The position numbers and the translations under genes were made by a program. A stretch of 64,000 nucleotides of DNA from Coix lacryma-jobi var. lacryma-jobi (lineage: Eukaryota > Streptophyta > Magnoliopsida > Poales > Poaceae). Under the pieces are notes generated by a model that was not told where the DNA came from, did not search any database, and saw only the letters and a program-made list of their open reading frames with translations. Shown in pieces: positions 23,111 through 34,984 of this stretch. Each line of letters begins with the position of its first letter. Within the stretch, counting starts at the first letter, position 1. The stretch lies in contig CM019826.1 in NCBI GenBank assembly GCA_009763385.1, positions 96,146,848 to 96,210,847 on the forward strand, read 5' to 3'.

Positions 23111-23665
23111 AGTTCGCGGTGTGCCTCTGCGCGCGCGCTTCAGCGTCGCCGCGCACCTCTCACCGTCAGGCGGTCAAGCGCATTATGAGGTACTTATCCT
23201 TCTCTCCAGAATTCGGGATTTGGTATTCTGCTTCCTCCACCCTTTCCCTTTGCGGTATTCCGATGCCGATTTGCTGGTTGCCGTATTGATCGCAAGTCCA
23301 CTTCTGGGACTTGCCAGTTTATTGGTTCTTCTCTTGTTTCGTGGTCTTCTCGCAAGCAGTCTAGCGTCGCCCAGTCTACCACGGAGGCTGAGTATGTGCT
23401 GCGGCTAGCTGCTGTTCCCAGTTACTCTGGATGATGGCCACTTTGCGTGATTTGGTCTGAGCTTTTCTCGTGTTCCATTGCTTTGTGACAGCACGAGTGC
23501 GATTAGCGTTGCTAAGAACCCCGTGCTTCACTCGAAGACCAAACACTTGATGTGCGCTTTCATTTTCTGCGAGACCACTATGAGAAGGGTGATATCGACC
23601 TTCGCCATGTCGATACTCATCATCAGCTTGCTGATATTTCACAAGCCTTTGGACCAATCAACCTT
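23111..23665 (+). pseudogene. Element C RNase H
   Basis: Fragments of the copia RNase H: RMIGSLLYLTATRPDIQF-type entry at about 23065-23115, RQAVKRIMRYLSFSPEFGIW, a damaged DADLAG motif near 23265, a damaged AEAEY motif near 23385, and LCDSTSAISVAKNPVLHSKT near 23483-23540. Several frames; not functional. Confidence 0.75.
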
Positions 23666-25281
23666 TAATCGGTGAGAGGTGAGCTTGTGTGTGTTCCCTT
23701 TAGATGGGGAAACATTTTGACTCTTGTATATACACTGACTTTGGTTTTAGTTATTTTTGCTTCTTCTTATTCTTCATGCATCTTTGCATTTCAGCATACG
23801 CTTTTACATTCTGAGCTTCATGTGTATAATCTGAAGAATGTAACTATGCTCTGTGGAGTTTTGCTCCGATGCTTTATGTTGATGTGTAGCTTATGTCTTT
23901 CTGATCACTAGTACATACTATGAGCTGAGCTATTTTGAATGGGTGAATTTGATAATGAACTTAAAAATTGAAAATGTTCACCATTGAGATATGCAACTAG
24001 CATGTGTAGGATGTTGTTGAAGTAACATGTGATTTTCATATGCTAGTTGCTATGTCTCTAGTGTGAGTCATTCACTGCTTGGTATGTCTATTCTGTTTAA
24101 AATCTGAACCAAGTTAAGTGAATTGAAAAGATCGAGATGGGTTTGCTTGTTAGCACATCACAGTTCGAGACTGCTTCTCATTTGCCCTTTGAGTTGAACT
24201 TGAGCTGTGTATTGATGACCGAAATTGTTGCTTTAAGCTTCTGATTGCTTATGCATAGGCTTCGCACAGTTGGAAAGTTAGGCAATAACAAGCATTCAAC
24301 CTCTCGCAGTCACATGCTGTTTTCTGAACTTGTGTAATTTCACCGCTGCAACTCCGATTACAATTTGAAATCACAAGTAAATGCCTAAATTGGTATCAGC
24401 ATGATGATGAACTATGCTAGGGGTAGTTCACTTGTATACATGCTTAGCACATTTGACTTCCTGTCCATACATGTCTTGTGCTATTTTGATGGTGAATACC
24501 TTTTTCGGCTTAAAACTGTCACATGTTCATATTTCATTCTTGGTGATCAGCTTGAGCCTTTGCTAGCATTCTGTGCATTTTTCTGAGTCATCGGATTGAA
24601 CTCTATAGAGCATCTTTGCACTCTTTGAGTATACTCTGAAGCTCCTAACTTGCATTTTGCCTCATTTGCATTTTGGAAGGGAGAATTCTGCGTGTTGGCA
24701 CTTTTATTGGTGCATTTTCTGAGGGGGAGCCTTATTTCTTGATAAGTGCATTTTCAACTAAGGGGGAGAAATTCCAAATCATTACCCTCCGTTTCAGGTA
24801 GGGGAGTTCTGGTTGTTTGCACTATTCAAGGGGGGTTGTTTCCGGGAGTCTTTGACATTTTCAATGATTTGGAGCGGTTGCTAGTTGTGTTGAGCCTTAG
24901 CCTCTTTCTTGAGGACTAGCATTTGCTTTTCAGATTTTCAATGGTGTCGAACTCTTGTGGTAACAGTCGGTATCGAGCTTTCTTTGCTAGTGTGTTGACC
25001 TCTGTGCCTCTATCTGAGGGACTAGATTTTGCTTCATATTTTTGATTGGATTTGCTAGCGGATGTTGAGCCTGTTCTACCTCTTCTTGAGGGCTAGCTTT
25101 GCTTTGCTTGGTGCGTCGAGCCGTTGCCCATGTCTTTGGGGACCAAGTTCTTTCGCTCTTTCCACTTGACCTTCTTCGGCTTTGCTATGCTTTGGGTCAT
25201 TTGGTCGAGTTTTCTCTTCTCCTTCCTCTATCTTCTATTATATTTTGTGTGGTAGTTGACAATGCACTCATCAAGGGAGAT
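23666..25281 (+). other. Element C 3' non-coding region with polypurine tract
   Basis: A T-rich 1.6 kb stretch without a supported frame; no envelope-like ORF of the SIRE kind was recognised. GGGGGAG-type purine runs occur near 24723 and 24760. The purine run TCAAGGGAGA at 25271-25280 next to the 3' LTR is the likely polypurine tract. Confidence 0.65.
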
Positions 25282-27441
25282 TGCGGATACATGGGTATAT
25301 GTCGGGTCTGAGTGATGAGTGATTGTCAACTGGAATGATGTGCAGTGTCTTGGCTTGTGTTGTGCAGGTGTCGAGCACGGATGCAGTGATCAAAGGAGAG
25401 GTGAAGGTCAAGTAGAGACGTGCCGTGCCGATGGGACCGAGAGTGGCGAAGGCGGAGTGAGGCTTGGACTGAGGGACCAGAGGCCCGAGGATCAGCTGTG
25501 GGGCTGGCAGCTACAAGTGAAGACTTGCGGTCATGTGTTGCCTGAGTCGTGGAGGGGGACAAGTGTCGGTGGACGGGTGCACGGGAGGTGCATCCCATCT
25601 ACGACGTCGGTTTGGTGGTAGAGCCAGGGAAAACACCATCGGGTGGACGGTTTCCAGGTTTGGGCCTCAAAACCAGGGCGTGGATGGTTTCCGAGTTTGG
25701 CCACAAAACTCGGGCTGAGGATTTTCGAGTTTGGCCTCAAAACTCGAGCTGAGGACGGTTTCCAGGTTTGGGCCTCAAAACCTGGGTGCTGAGGGTTTCC
25801 TGAGTTTGGCCTCAAAAACTCAGACGCTGGTGGGCTGGTTTCCCGGTTTGGGCCTCAAAACCGGGGTTTCTGTGAAGGCTGGTTTCCCGGTTTGGGCCTC
25901 AAAAACTGGGGGGTGCGACGTCCAGGAAAAGGACGCGGAGCGGTGGCGGCACGTGGCGGCAATCGGGAGGTTGCGTCGAGGCAACGCTACGAGTGTCGGG
26001 CGTGGCCGTCGGATCTACCTACACCGAGTTGGTCCAAATAACCTTAGGGTTTAGCTGGCTCGCTCTGTAAGTAGTGAGGGGTAGAATAGGAATAGGTAGG
26101 AATTAGGAATAGGTTAAGTAGGGGAGACACCCTCCTCCCAACTATCTCAGTTCATTTGCTCTTTGCACTTAGGGTTTCTGCTCTCCCAATCCCCTGCTGT
26201 AGCTAGCTGAGATCCGCAGAGAACCATGCTCTGTGTACTGGTAGATTTGAGGAAGTGAGGCCGTAAACCTCACTGTTGTAGCGTGTGGTAGCCACACGGT
26301 TGCAGATCGATGTGTTGATTTGCGTTTTGATTCGTGTTCTTCACGTTCTTCGTTTCTCCACGATTTTCCCATCACTCGATCTCTCTCTCTCCTGTTCGTC
26401 TTTGCAAAATCCGTTTGAATCAACTTGTTTGTATTTGAAAGGAGATCATTTCCACCGAAGGAATTTATCTATCTCCCTACGAGCAAGTAGATCGGGTTGA
26501 TTTCGTTTTCGTGGCGCTTTTCGGTTCATCCTTCTCCCCTTTTGATTTCCCGGTGATTGACTCGATTTGAGCGGATGATTTCTTGGGGATAGTCTCCTAA
26601 CTACTCCGTGATCATCCTCTCCAAGTTTGGGAACGTGGGATTTTGATTTGAATCGATTTGGGGAAGATTTGGGTGAAGGGCGATCAAAGTCGCCCTCCCT
26701 GAGTTACTGCGGACAGTCCGCCACTCAGGGCGCGGACAGTCCGCGTGTCGGGGCTGGTTCAGTCCAGCCGCAGCCAGTCCCTGTTTGGTTTTGGCTCGGG
26801 TCACCGGCGGACAGTCCGCCGTGCTAAAGCGCGGACAGTCCGGGACCGAGCAGGGGGACTTCAGCAGCAGTGTGTTTTTGCTGACTTGACCGGCGGACAG
26901 TCCCCACCAGAGCGCGACAATCCGCAGTAGGGGCGGACAGTCCGGGACCCAGGGCCGGACAGTCCGGGAATCGTCTGAAGCTTCCGGCTTAGTGCGTTTG
27001 CTCTCCCGACTTGTTCGCTTGGTTTCCGGACTTCTCGTTTGGCCTCGTAGTTGACCAAGGAACCTCTCTAGGTATCTTTGCTACTCGTTAGCATAGTATT
27101 TAGGAGTTTCTCGACGTAGCTGACAATCTACGTTCGGGACTTGGTTTTTGGGGCGTTGTTCGAGCCGGAGCTTTTGGTGTTTTGGTTGCTATCTTCTTGT
27201 GGTGCCTCGCTGTGATCCTAGGGATCATCCCCCTCTTCCAAGGGTCGTGGGCATCACGGTTTTGGTTGCAGTTTCTCGGGGTTGATTTCTGGTTTGATTT
27301 CTTCGTGTTTGGAGACTTTGTTGTGCCTCATCCCCTTCTGTGTCTGTCCCGGGTCGTATTCTTCGCGCTGTCTCTGTTCTCCTGGTTTGCTGACTTTTGT
27401 GATGTTTGGGTTTTGAGGCCTCACGGATGAGCTCCATTCAC
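25282..27441 (+). repeat. Element C 3' LTR, first part (interrupted by element D)
   Basis: Matches 15370 onward, starting TGCGGATACATGGG. It carries the stem-loop array at about 25654-25911 and the GGACAGTCC motifs at 26708-26970. It breaks at ...GCTCCATTCAC where D begins. Confidence 0.9.
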
Positions 27442-28984
27442 TGTCGGTGTTTCGGAACCGGGGGTATGACACCAATGGTATATGATCGCGTGCTCTCTTC
27501 CTGGATGGTGATGCAAGATGACACAAGGATTTATCCTGGTTCGGGCAAAGAACGCCCTACGTCCAGCGGGGGAGGATGTTCTTGTATTACTTGCACCTAA
27601 TGCTTGTACAGGGGCGAATACAAGCTCGGTGAGCGTGACCGGAGTCCGGACCTGAGTGTGTGGGTGTATGGCGTTCTAACGTGTTCTTTGTCACCGTCCG
27701 AATGAGGCCCTGGTGTCCCTTTTATAGTGCAAGGGAGGCCAGGGTTACACAAGGGTTTTTACAAGTGTCGGGGCGTACGGCGCCCAATACGAAGTAGGGT
27801 AGGAACCCTGTCTTGTCGAAGACATTGTAGCCGACGTGGGCGTTGCTGTTGAGGCGTCCTTGGGGCGTGGCCTCCATCCCGGGCGCGGACGCGGAGGCGT
27901 GGCGAGGTGGAAGCCGTACAGTGCCCATCCCGGAACGTGTAGGGCGCGGCGAGGTCCCTCCGGGTCTTGGGGTACCTGTCCTCCAATAGCGTGAGAGTAG
28001 CTAGGGCTCGAGGGGCGCAGAGTCGGCTTCGAGGTAGCGCCTGCGGGGGGCTCGAGCTCCCGCAGGTATGGGCGAGTCCCGGAACGCCCGGTCGTTCAAA
28101 GGGATCCCAGGCCTCGAGAGGTGGCTCGAGGGTGCTATAGTGCGGGGTATGGCCGAACAGTGTTGTACTGGCGCCCTTTAGCCCATGCTTATGGTGAAAA
28201 CGAGGTTTGACTCTGACTCCGATCACTGTGGCACATGCTGTGTACCAGGGGATGTGACCGGAGTTGGTGAATGCATTGAATGCGTGGTATGGGGCTAGCT
28301 GCCGGTGCCCGTGCCGCTCGAGGTAGGCGTGAAGCGTCTCGAGGGATAGGCTGCTGTGCCTGAGGGGCTCGAGGTCCCCGCGCGGGGTCTCGAGGTGTAG
28401 AGGAGCGCTCGCCCGAGGCCTGGCTTGGAGGGCTCGGGCGAGACGGAAGACGAGCGTTCGCCCGAGGCCTGGCTTGGAGGGCTCGAGCGAGAGGGAAGAC
28501 GAGCGTTCGCCCGAGGCCTGGCTTGGAGGGCTCGGGCGAGACGGAAGACGAGCGTTCGCCCGAGGCCTGGCTTGGAGGGCTCGGGCCAGACGGAAGACGA
28601 GCGTTCGCCCGAGGCCTGGCGCGGAGGGCTCGGGCGAGACGGAGAATGACGTTCGCCCGAGGCAGGGCGCGGAGGGCTCGGGCCGAGACCTAGAACGAGC
28701 GTTCGCCCGAGGCCTGGCGCGGAGGGCACGGCGAGACGGAGAACGAGCGTTCGCCCGAGGCCTGGCGCGGAGGGCTCGGGCGAGACGGAGAACGAGCGTT
28801 CGCCCGAGGCCTGGCGCGGAGGGCTCGGGCGAGACGGAAGACGAGCACTTGCCCGAGGCCTGGCTTGGAGGGCTCGGGCGAGACGGAGAACGATCGTTCG
28901 CCCGAGGCCTGGCTTAGAGGGCTCGGGCGAGTCTCTTATTCGTTTTGCATTGATTGGGGGTACCCCTTTGGCGTTCCCCCGACA
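27442..28984 (-). repeat. Element D 3' LTR
   Basis: 1543 bp, 147 bp longer than the other copy, equal to three 49-bp repeat units. On the minus strand it starts TGTCGGGGGAACGCC and ends GTTCCGAAACACCGACA. TATAAAAG on the minus strand at 27719-27726 is the likely TATA box. Confidence 0.92.
28404..28932 (-). repeat. 49-bp tandem repeats in element D 3' LTR (11 units)
   Basis: Eleven degenerate copies of a GC-rich unit containing GGAGGGCTCGGGCGAGACG and GAGCGTTCGCCCGAGGCCT. Each unit holds a 9-bp inverted repeat, CTCGGGCGA with TCGCCCGAG, 16 bases apart. The long open frames here on both strands are a product of the repeat period and were not called as genes. The array lies in U3 upstream of the TATA box. 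Confidence 0.9.
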
Positions 28985-28998
28985 GTAGCCCCCGAGCC
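28985..28998 (-). other. Element D polypurine tract
   Basis: On the minus strand this is GGCTCGGGGGCTAC, directly before the TGTCGGGGG start of the 3' LTR. Confidence 0.65.
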
Positions 28999-30260
28999 TT
29001 TGTTCGAGTGCTTGCATTCGAGCAGGGGCTCCAGATTGGGATCTCGATGGATAGCTAACTGGTCTTGAGGGTTTTGTCGATTTGATTCCGTGGGTGTCGT
29101 GCGAGCGACACCCGTGGGTGTAGCCCCCGAGGCCATGGGGGAGTGGTTAGAACTCCCTCGTGGGCTTCCCGAAGAATCCTCCATCGTTTCGGAACCTTCT
29201 GCCCAGTGGGCGCGCCTTTTTAGGCGGAAATCGTCAGGGAGCGAAGATCGTGGCGCCGTGTGTACCTGTCAACAGGCTCGAGATGCGGTTCGGTAGTCAC
29301 ATTAAATGTTTGCGGTTACCTTTCCTTTGTCGTGGGAGACTCTGTCCGAGGCTTGGCTCGGAGGGCTCGGGCGAGACGGAGAACGAGCGCTCGTTCGAGG
29401 CCTGGCCTTGAGGGCTCAGGCGAGACGGAGGACGAGCGTTCGCCCGAGGCCTGAAAATCTCATGCACACAAAGAAAAGAGATTAGTCGTAACTGTCCGAG
29501 TTTTTAGACCCTCTTTCGTCGAGGGGTGCCAGGCTGAACCGACTGGCCGGCTCCTCGAGCTGTCCGGCATGCCGATTGCCCTGGCTTGTCATCCCGCGAG
29601 TCCTTTCGATCGGATGCGAGGGGGGATGCCTCGTACTACCCCGAGTGGGCGAGTATCGAGGTTCCCGATGAGCTGGTAACGGGGAACCCAAGTGAGAGCT
29701 CGTGCCCCGTTCGATAGGGGTCGATTGTGGCCCGGAGGCGGTCTCATAAAGCATGGGTGCTCAGTCTGCAGGAGTGCCGGGTCCATTCGATAGGACCCGG
29801 TGGCTCGATGCCTCCCTCTGAGGGGATCTCACTGCATGTCAAGCTCCCCGCCTTGGATACACGTGGGGGCCTCGAGGGCTTGGCCCTCGAGTGATGCCGC
29901 GAATGGCGCCCCTTGGTGTCCCTGACTCGGGTGCTCAAAGCCGGCTGTCGAACCCTTTTCGAGGGCCAGCCTTCGCTGCTTCGAGACTTAGGGCCGGGCC
30001 CCTTTTTACCTTCGTGAAGAAGCCTCCGTCGTCTGGGAATCCTTCTACCCGTTGGGCGCGCCTTTTTAGGCGGAAATCGTCAGGCAGGGCGGCGGACGCG
30101 AAGCCGAAGCGACGGTCGCGGCGGGCCCGGGCAGTAGAGCGAATGGAGAGCTGCCGCGTGTACCCTGCATCCGGCTCAAGACGCGGTTAGGTGGGCGCAT
30201 TAAATGCCATGCGGTTACCTTTTCGCGTCGTGGGAGACCCCGCCCGTTGGGGTTTTCCCT
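28999..30260 (+). other. Element D 3' non-coding region
   Basis: About 1.26 kb, GC-rich, no supported gene. It contains two further copies of the 49-bp LTR repeat at about 29340-29455 and two related segments (GTTGGGCGCGCC-like TTTTTAGGCGGAAATCGTCAG near 29217 and 30062). It serves as upstream region of the plus-strand antisense gene. Confidence 0.6.
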
Positions 30261-30268
30261 TATAAATA
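30261..30268 (+). promoter_or_regulatory. TATA box of the antisense gene in element D
   Basis: TATAAATA at 30261, about 140 bp before the ATG at 30400 and followed by a pyrimidine-rich stretch. It is placed to drive plus-strand transcription against the direction of D. Confidence 0.55.
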
Positions 30269-30399
30269 TCGAAAGAGGGGAAAAGGAATCCTTTACTTTG
30301 CCTTTGCCTTCACCGCCGCCGTAGCCTTCACACACCCTCTCCCTCGAGCTAGTCGATTGGGAATCTTCCGGCCGTCCGTCCGTCACTCAGGTCCGCACC

Positions 30400-33300
30400 G
30401 TGACCGCCATGGCCGTCCAAGTGCTGCCGGCCGAGGACTGGAGTCCGACGAAGGTGACGCAGCAGGAGCTGGAAACGTTGGTGGAGCGGGGGCTTCTCCG
30501 TCCCAACCCGCAGGGGGCTCCTGCGTGGTGGGTTCTCCTGTCGGCGGATCACCGGGAGCCGCACCCGCCGGAGGGGTATGTGGTGAGCTTCACGCGTTAC
30601 CACCGTATGGGGCTCGGCGTCCCGCCGAGCCGCTTCATGCGGGGGCTGGCCCACCACTTTGAGGTGGAGCTGCAGCACTTCTCCCCCAACTCCATCTCGC
30701 ACGCCGCCATCTACGCCGCCGTGTGTGAGGGGTATTTGAAGATTGAGCCGCACTGGGAGATGTTCGTCCACCTCTTCCGGGGCGAGCTCTTCCACAAGGC
30801 CGCGAAGCCGAGCGGGAGGAGGCTCGCGCGCGTGGGCTCCCTCACTATCACCGCGAGGACCGGGCCCTCGTCGGCCAACGTCCCCCGCGACTACCACCGC
30901 TACAAGCTTTCCACTAACCAGGCGGGGTGGGACGACCACTGGTTCTACCTGCGGAACGAGGGCGGGCTCCTTCCGCAGTACACCGGCAGGGTCATCACCC
31001 AGCGCCCGGAGAAGTGGAACTGGGGCGTCGCGGCGGACAGGCAGCGCCACCTGTTGCCGTTGATGAGCACGATGCGGACGCTGGTGGAGGACAAGAAACT
31101 GACCGTCCAGGCGGTCATTTGGGCGTTCCACCAGCGGAGGGTCCTTCCTCTGGCGGATCGCCCCTTCTTATGTTCGAGATGGGGCCAAACGCCTCGCCCG
31201 AGACGCTGAGTCAATCGAGGATGGCCGAGGGAGGCTGTCCCGGAACGAGGCTACCTCCGGGTGACGCTCACCGTTCAGGGGATGTTCCGCCCAGAGGAGG
31301 CCGACTTGATCACCATGGCACCCGACGAGGGGTGCCTCGACCTGGTGAGCCACCCTCGAGCCAGGCTGTCTCGAGCCTCCCTCCTCCTCTTCCTTTCTTC
31401 AACCTTGTTCGTTCTCCTCGTAGTTTTTCTCATTCGAGCTTCCTCTTCCTCGCAGGGGGCGTTTACTTGTCGCGCGTCGAGGCCTCCGGTGAGGGAGGAT
31501 GCCGTGGAAACACAGGTGAGGCGCCTCTCGGCTCAAAAAGACAAAGAGAGAAAGGATGCTAGAAAGAAGAAAGAGAAAAAAAAAAACTTGCATCGATCGG
31601 CTCGGGAGCAGAGGCTGGCGAAGGCTCGTCGCAACCGGCGGCCTGGGGATGAGTCTCCCGAGCTCAGCTCCTCGAGCTCGGAGGAGGAGGACGATGATGA
31701 TGACGAGAGTGACGACGAGGGGATGGACGCGCGTTTGAGGCGCGCGGGGGTCGTCGACGTCCCGGCTGACCGCTCCTCTGTGCAGGAGGATATCCTGGAG
31801 GTCCCCCGGCGAGGGGACCGCGCGGGACGCAGCCGCGGAAGGCGGCATTAGGCCCCGCCTTGTCGGGGGCTCAAGGCACGTCGAGCTCCGCGCCGGTCGC
31901 GCCGGCTGTCGCGAAGAAGCCACGAACCAGGAGCGCTATCGCCGCGGTGCAGATGGAGACCACGGCCGCGTCGACCCAGGCGGGGGGTCTCGAGAGGAGC
32001 CAGCCCTCGAGAAGCGGCCGACAGGTCGAGAAGAACTCCGGGCTTGACCGCCGTGAGCCGTCAAGGGCGCCGTCGAGCCCGCGGAAGAGCGGGCAGCACG
32101 AGAGGGCGTCGAGCCCCCGCCATCTTGACCGTCGGGGAGGGAGCCCCGGGCGTCTCGTGACCAGGGGCATGAGCGTCCCCTGAGTCCATCGCCGCATCGC
32201 CGTCGGGACATAGAAGCGGATGCGGGAGGGCGCGACCGCCAGCGTGAGCGCCGGAGCAGGTCCCGGAGCTCGCGCCGGGGCAGGCGCCACGACGACAGCA
32301 CGAGGGGGGCACGTCGCCTTCCCATGATGTGGGGCAGAAGGAGGGCTCTCCCTCGAGGTCGAGCCATGAGAGCATCGGGAGCCCTTCCCCCGTCCCAGCC
32401 CAGCGGAGACGGCCCAGGCGCAGGGCTCGAGCCGCGGGGTGGGCTCGAAGCCCCCGAGCGGGTCCGGCGAATCCGGGAAGAAGCCCAGCCGCCGCTTTGG
32501 GTGAGTACCTTTCTTGGGTCCGTCTGTCTCGTCTATAGTGGGTTTTACCTTTTTACTTTTGGTGACGCAGCCATCTCTGGTATCTCAGGGGAAGCGCTCC
32601 TACCGGGAGGTGGACCTCGCTTCGTCCAAGCGGGCCAAGACCTCGAGCCCCGTCGATGCGCAAGTACCTCGAGGTATGGCACCTTCCTCCGCTAGAGAAG
32701 CCGCTTGGCTGGAGAAGGCTCGAGCTGCCATGGCTCGAGGAGGAAAGATGATCGTCGCAAATTTTGGTGAGGCCGTTGCCTTCGACCGCAGGGGTCGAGG
32801 CACTCTTCCTAGTTCTGATATCACACGTCATCTTGCCCTGCAGGGGCCACAGCTCACGGCATCGAGCCCGCCACTACCACACCCACTGAAGCGTTGCCTC
32901 CTCCCCCTCCTCTCCCGATGGCGTCAGTCGGGAGCGCCACCCTTCCCCCTGCTACAACGGCTGTTCCGGTGGAAGCGCCTGGGCGGGCACGGCCCCGCCG
33001 GTGTCTGGGTCGAGGAGACCGCGCCCCTCGAGCCCACCGACCGACACGAGCCGGGCTGCGGAGGAGGGAGAGGGGGAGAGGCGTTGGCGGAGGAGGAGCC
33101 GATGGTGGAGGACCTTCTGAACGAGCTGGAGCAGGGGCCGCTCCTCGCCGCGGGCTCGATGATGGTGGAGGCGCCCGAGGCGCCGGCTAGCGCTGACAGG
33201 CGCCGGAGGCCCGGCCAGGGAAGAGCCGGGCTCGTGCCGTCGGGCGGCGGGCCGCAGTCTGGGCAGCTCGGGGCAAGGAGGATCTGCCCGACATCGAGCT

Positions 33301-34629
33301 TGACCGACCAGTATGGCCGTTTCCCGACGCGCCGAGCCCGTCCCTCGCCATGGTCTCCGTCAGGCGACCGTCCAGCGGGGGCCCCCGCGCGGTGAGGTGC
33401 GTTCCATTTCCGGGAGGTGGCTGAGCTCATGGGGAGGCGGAGCCGTCCTGCTCCGAGGAGGCGGCCGGTCCGCACAGGTGTCGGCCGCCCCGCGAGGGCT
33501 GAGGCGGAGGCTTCAAGATCTCCGCGCTGAGCTGGGCCGGAACGCCAAATGGCGAGCCGGCTCAACGAGGCGGAGGCGGAGGTCCGGGCGGCTCGAGGTG
33601 AGGCCGCTCGATCCAAGGAGGAGGCCGCCGCCGCTCTCGAGGCGTCGAGGAAAGAGGCCGCGGACGCCCGAAGCGAGGCTTCCTCCGCCCGGGCTGATGC
33701 TGAGCGGCGAGGCAGGAGGCCGCTGACGCCCGTGGCGAGGCCGCCACCACCCGAAACCGCAGCGGAGGTGGCGAGAAAAGAGGCCGAGGACGCCGAGAGC
33801 GGTATCGCCACCCCGAGCCTGCGAGGAGGCGGCCGACGCGGCGACAGGAGGTGATCCGAAAGGATCTGGCCTCTCGTGGAGGCGGGCAGGCTGATCGAGG
33901 AGCTTAGATCCGAGAAGCTCCTCATGTTGGTCGAGAAGCGCAGGCTCGAGCAGCGCGCTGAGGGCCTTACCGGATCGACCTCGCCGCCCTGGGGCAACAT
34001 TGCGATGGTGAGGCTCATACCTTGTCCTTGTTTGGGTCTTCAGAGTTTTTTGTTACGCGCGCCAGTCTCACTCTTCCTCGTTTGTTGCGCATGGGTCGAG
34101 AAGACGGTCGAGGAGCTCCGCGGGACGAACCAGGCTCTCTTGGACCAACTCCAAGATGAGACGATGGTGGCGGAGCGGGCTCGTGCTTCCCTCGACCGTC
34201 TTGGCTCCGTGGGGGTGCTCCTCCTGTGGCTTCGGCGAAGGTGCGGTGGCCCAAGGCGACGCCTTGGTCGACGCCTTGTGGTTCCTCGACGTAGCTGCGC
34301 GGGACCGTGTCCGGCAAGCTCTCCACCATGGCGTCAAGCAGACGCTCGCGGTTGTCCGCTCCCAGTTCTTCGCGCTTCCCGGTCCACGTTGTCGCCAACG
34401 GCTTCATCGAGATCGAGGGAAGGACGGAGGAGTGGAACAACCGTCGTGTCGACAAAATTTTGGAGAGGTGGAGAGGCCAGGGACGTCGCTCGTGAAGATC
34501 TTCGAGGAGGACGTGCTGCCTCCTGACGCCAGCAGCGGTGTCGAGGGCCCTCCTCCCTCTAGCTCGGGCGTCGAGGCTGAGCCCGCCGTGGAGGACCTCG
34601 GGGAGGAGTACCACACTGACGAAGATTAG
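30400..34629 (+). pseudogene. Antisense gene of element D (putative gypsy-type transposon ORF)
   Basis: Exon 1 reads MAVQVLPAEDWSPTKVTQQE (ATG at 30409; a further ATG at 30400), GVPPSRFMRGLAHHFEVELQ and WDDHWFYLRNEGG, matching the protein type usually annotated as putative gypsy-type transposon (Transposase_28-like), known as an antisense ORF in Tat elements. An intron at 31345-31455 (GT...AG, 111 nt) joins CLDL to GAFTCRASRPP in frame, followed by a Lys-rich then Asp/Glu-rich segment. A second intron fits 32501-32588, leading to KRSYREVDLASSKRAKTSS. Ala/Glu coiled coils follow around 33540-34180, and an acidic C-terminus ends EEYHTDED at 34629. Small frameshifts near 31165-31260, 31850 and 33400-33900 break it. 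The role is unknown. Confidence 0.7.
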
Positions 34630-34984
34630 GGCCTCGTGCCAAATTTGGGCGTCGAGGCCCCTGTAAGAATTTTGTGACATGAATGAGTGTCTGTCGAGAG
34701 CCGTATGTATATATGACTTGTTTGTTTAAAGGAGTTGTTTTCTTTTCAAACTTATTTGACCGCTTCTCTTTGTTTGCAAGCTCGAGTTTCTGCTAGCTTA
34801 GTCTGTGTTCCTTCGATACGTCGCGAGCACCTCGAGGGGAGGCGTAGGTAGGGTACCGATAGCCCGGGGCGTAGGTGGCCGTCTACGTCGACGCCTCTGA
34901 CCCTTGGAGGCTCGAGGTATTTAGGATTTAGACGTCGCTAGTTCACTCGAGGCGCGAGTCGAGACGGGGGTCGAATTTTTTGAA
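34630..34984. other. Convergent gap between antisense gene and pol of element D
   Basis: About 350 bp where the plus-strand antisense gene and the minus-strand pol end tail to tail. T-rich near 34720-34790. No gene seen. Confidence 0.5.

Noticed and set aside
23666..25281. An envelope-like ORF of the SIRE kind
   Set aside because: Only short T-rich frames; no membrane protein pattern or long frame.
28404..28932. A CRISPR array
   Set aside because: Regular GC-rich repeats without unique spacers, inside a plant LTR; they are simple tandem repeats.
27442..28984. D as two solo LTRs of separate insertions
   Set aside because: A primer site beside the right LTR, a polypurine tract beside the left one and a full set of Tat pol domains between them support one element.
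28295..29017. A long Arg/Pro/Ser-rich ORF on the minus strand and Gly/Glu/Arg ORFs on the plus strand
   Set aside because: They arise from the 49-bp tandem repeats, which keep several frames open, and lie inside an LTR.
30349..31131. A 260-codon minus-strand ORF opposite the antisense gene of D
   Set aside because: It is the shadow of the GC-rich plus-strand exon, which has recognised protein motifs and a TATA box.
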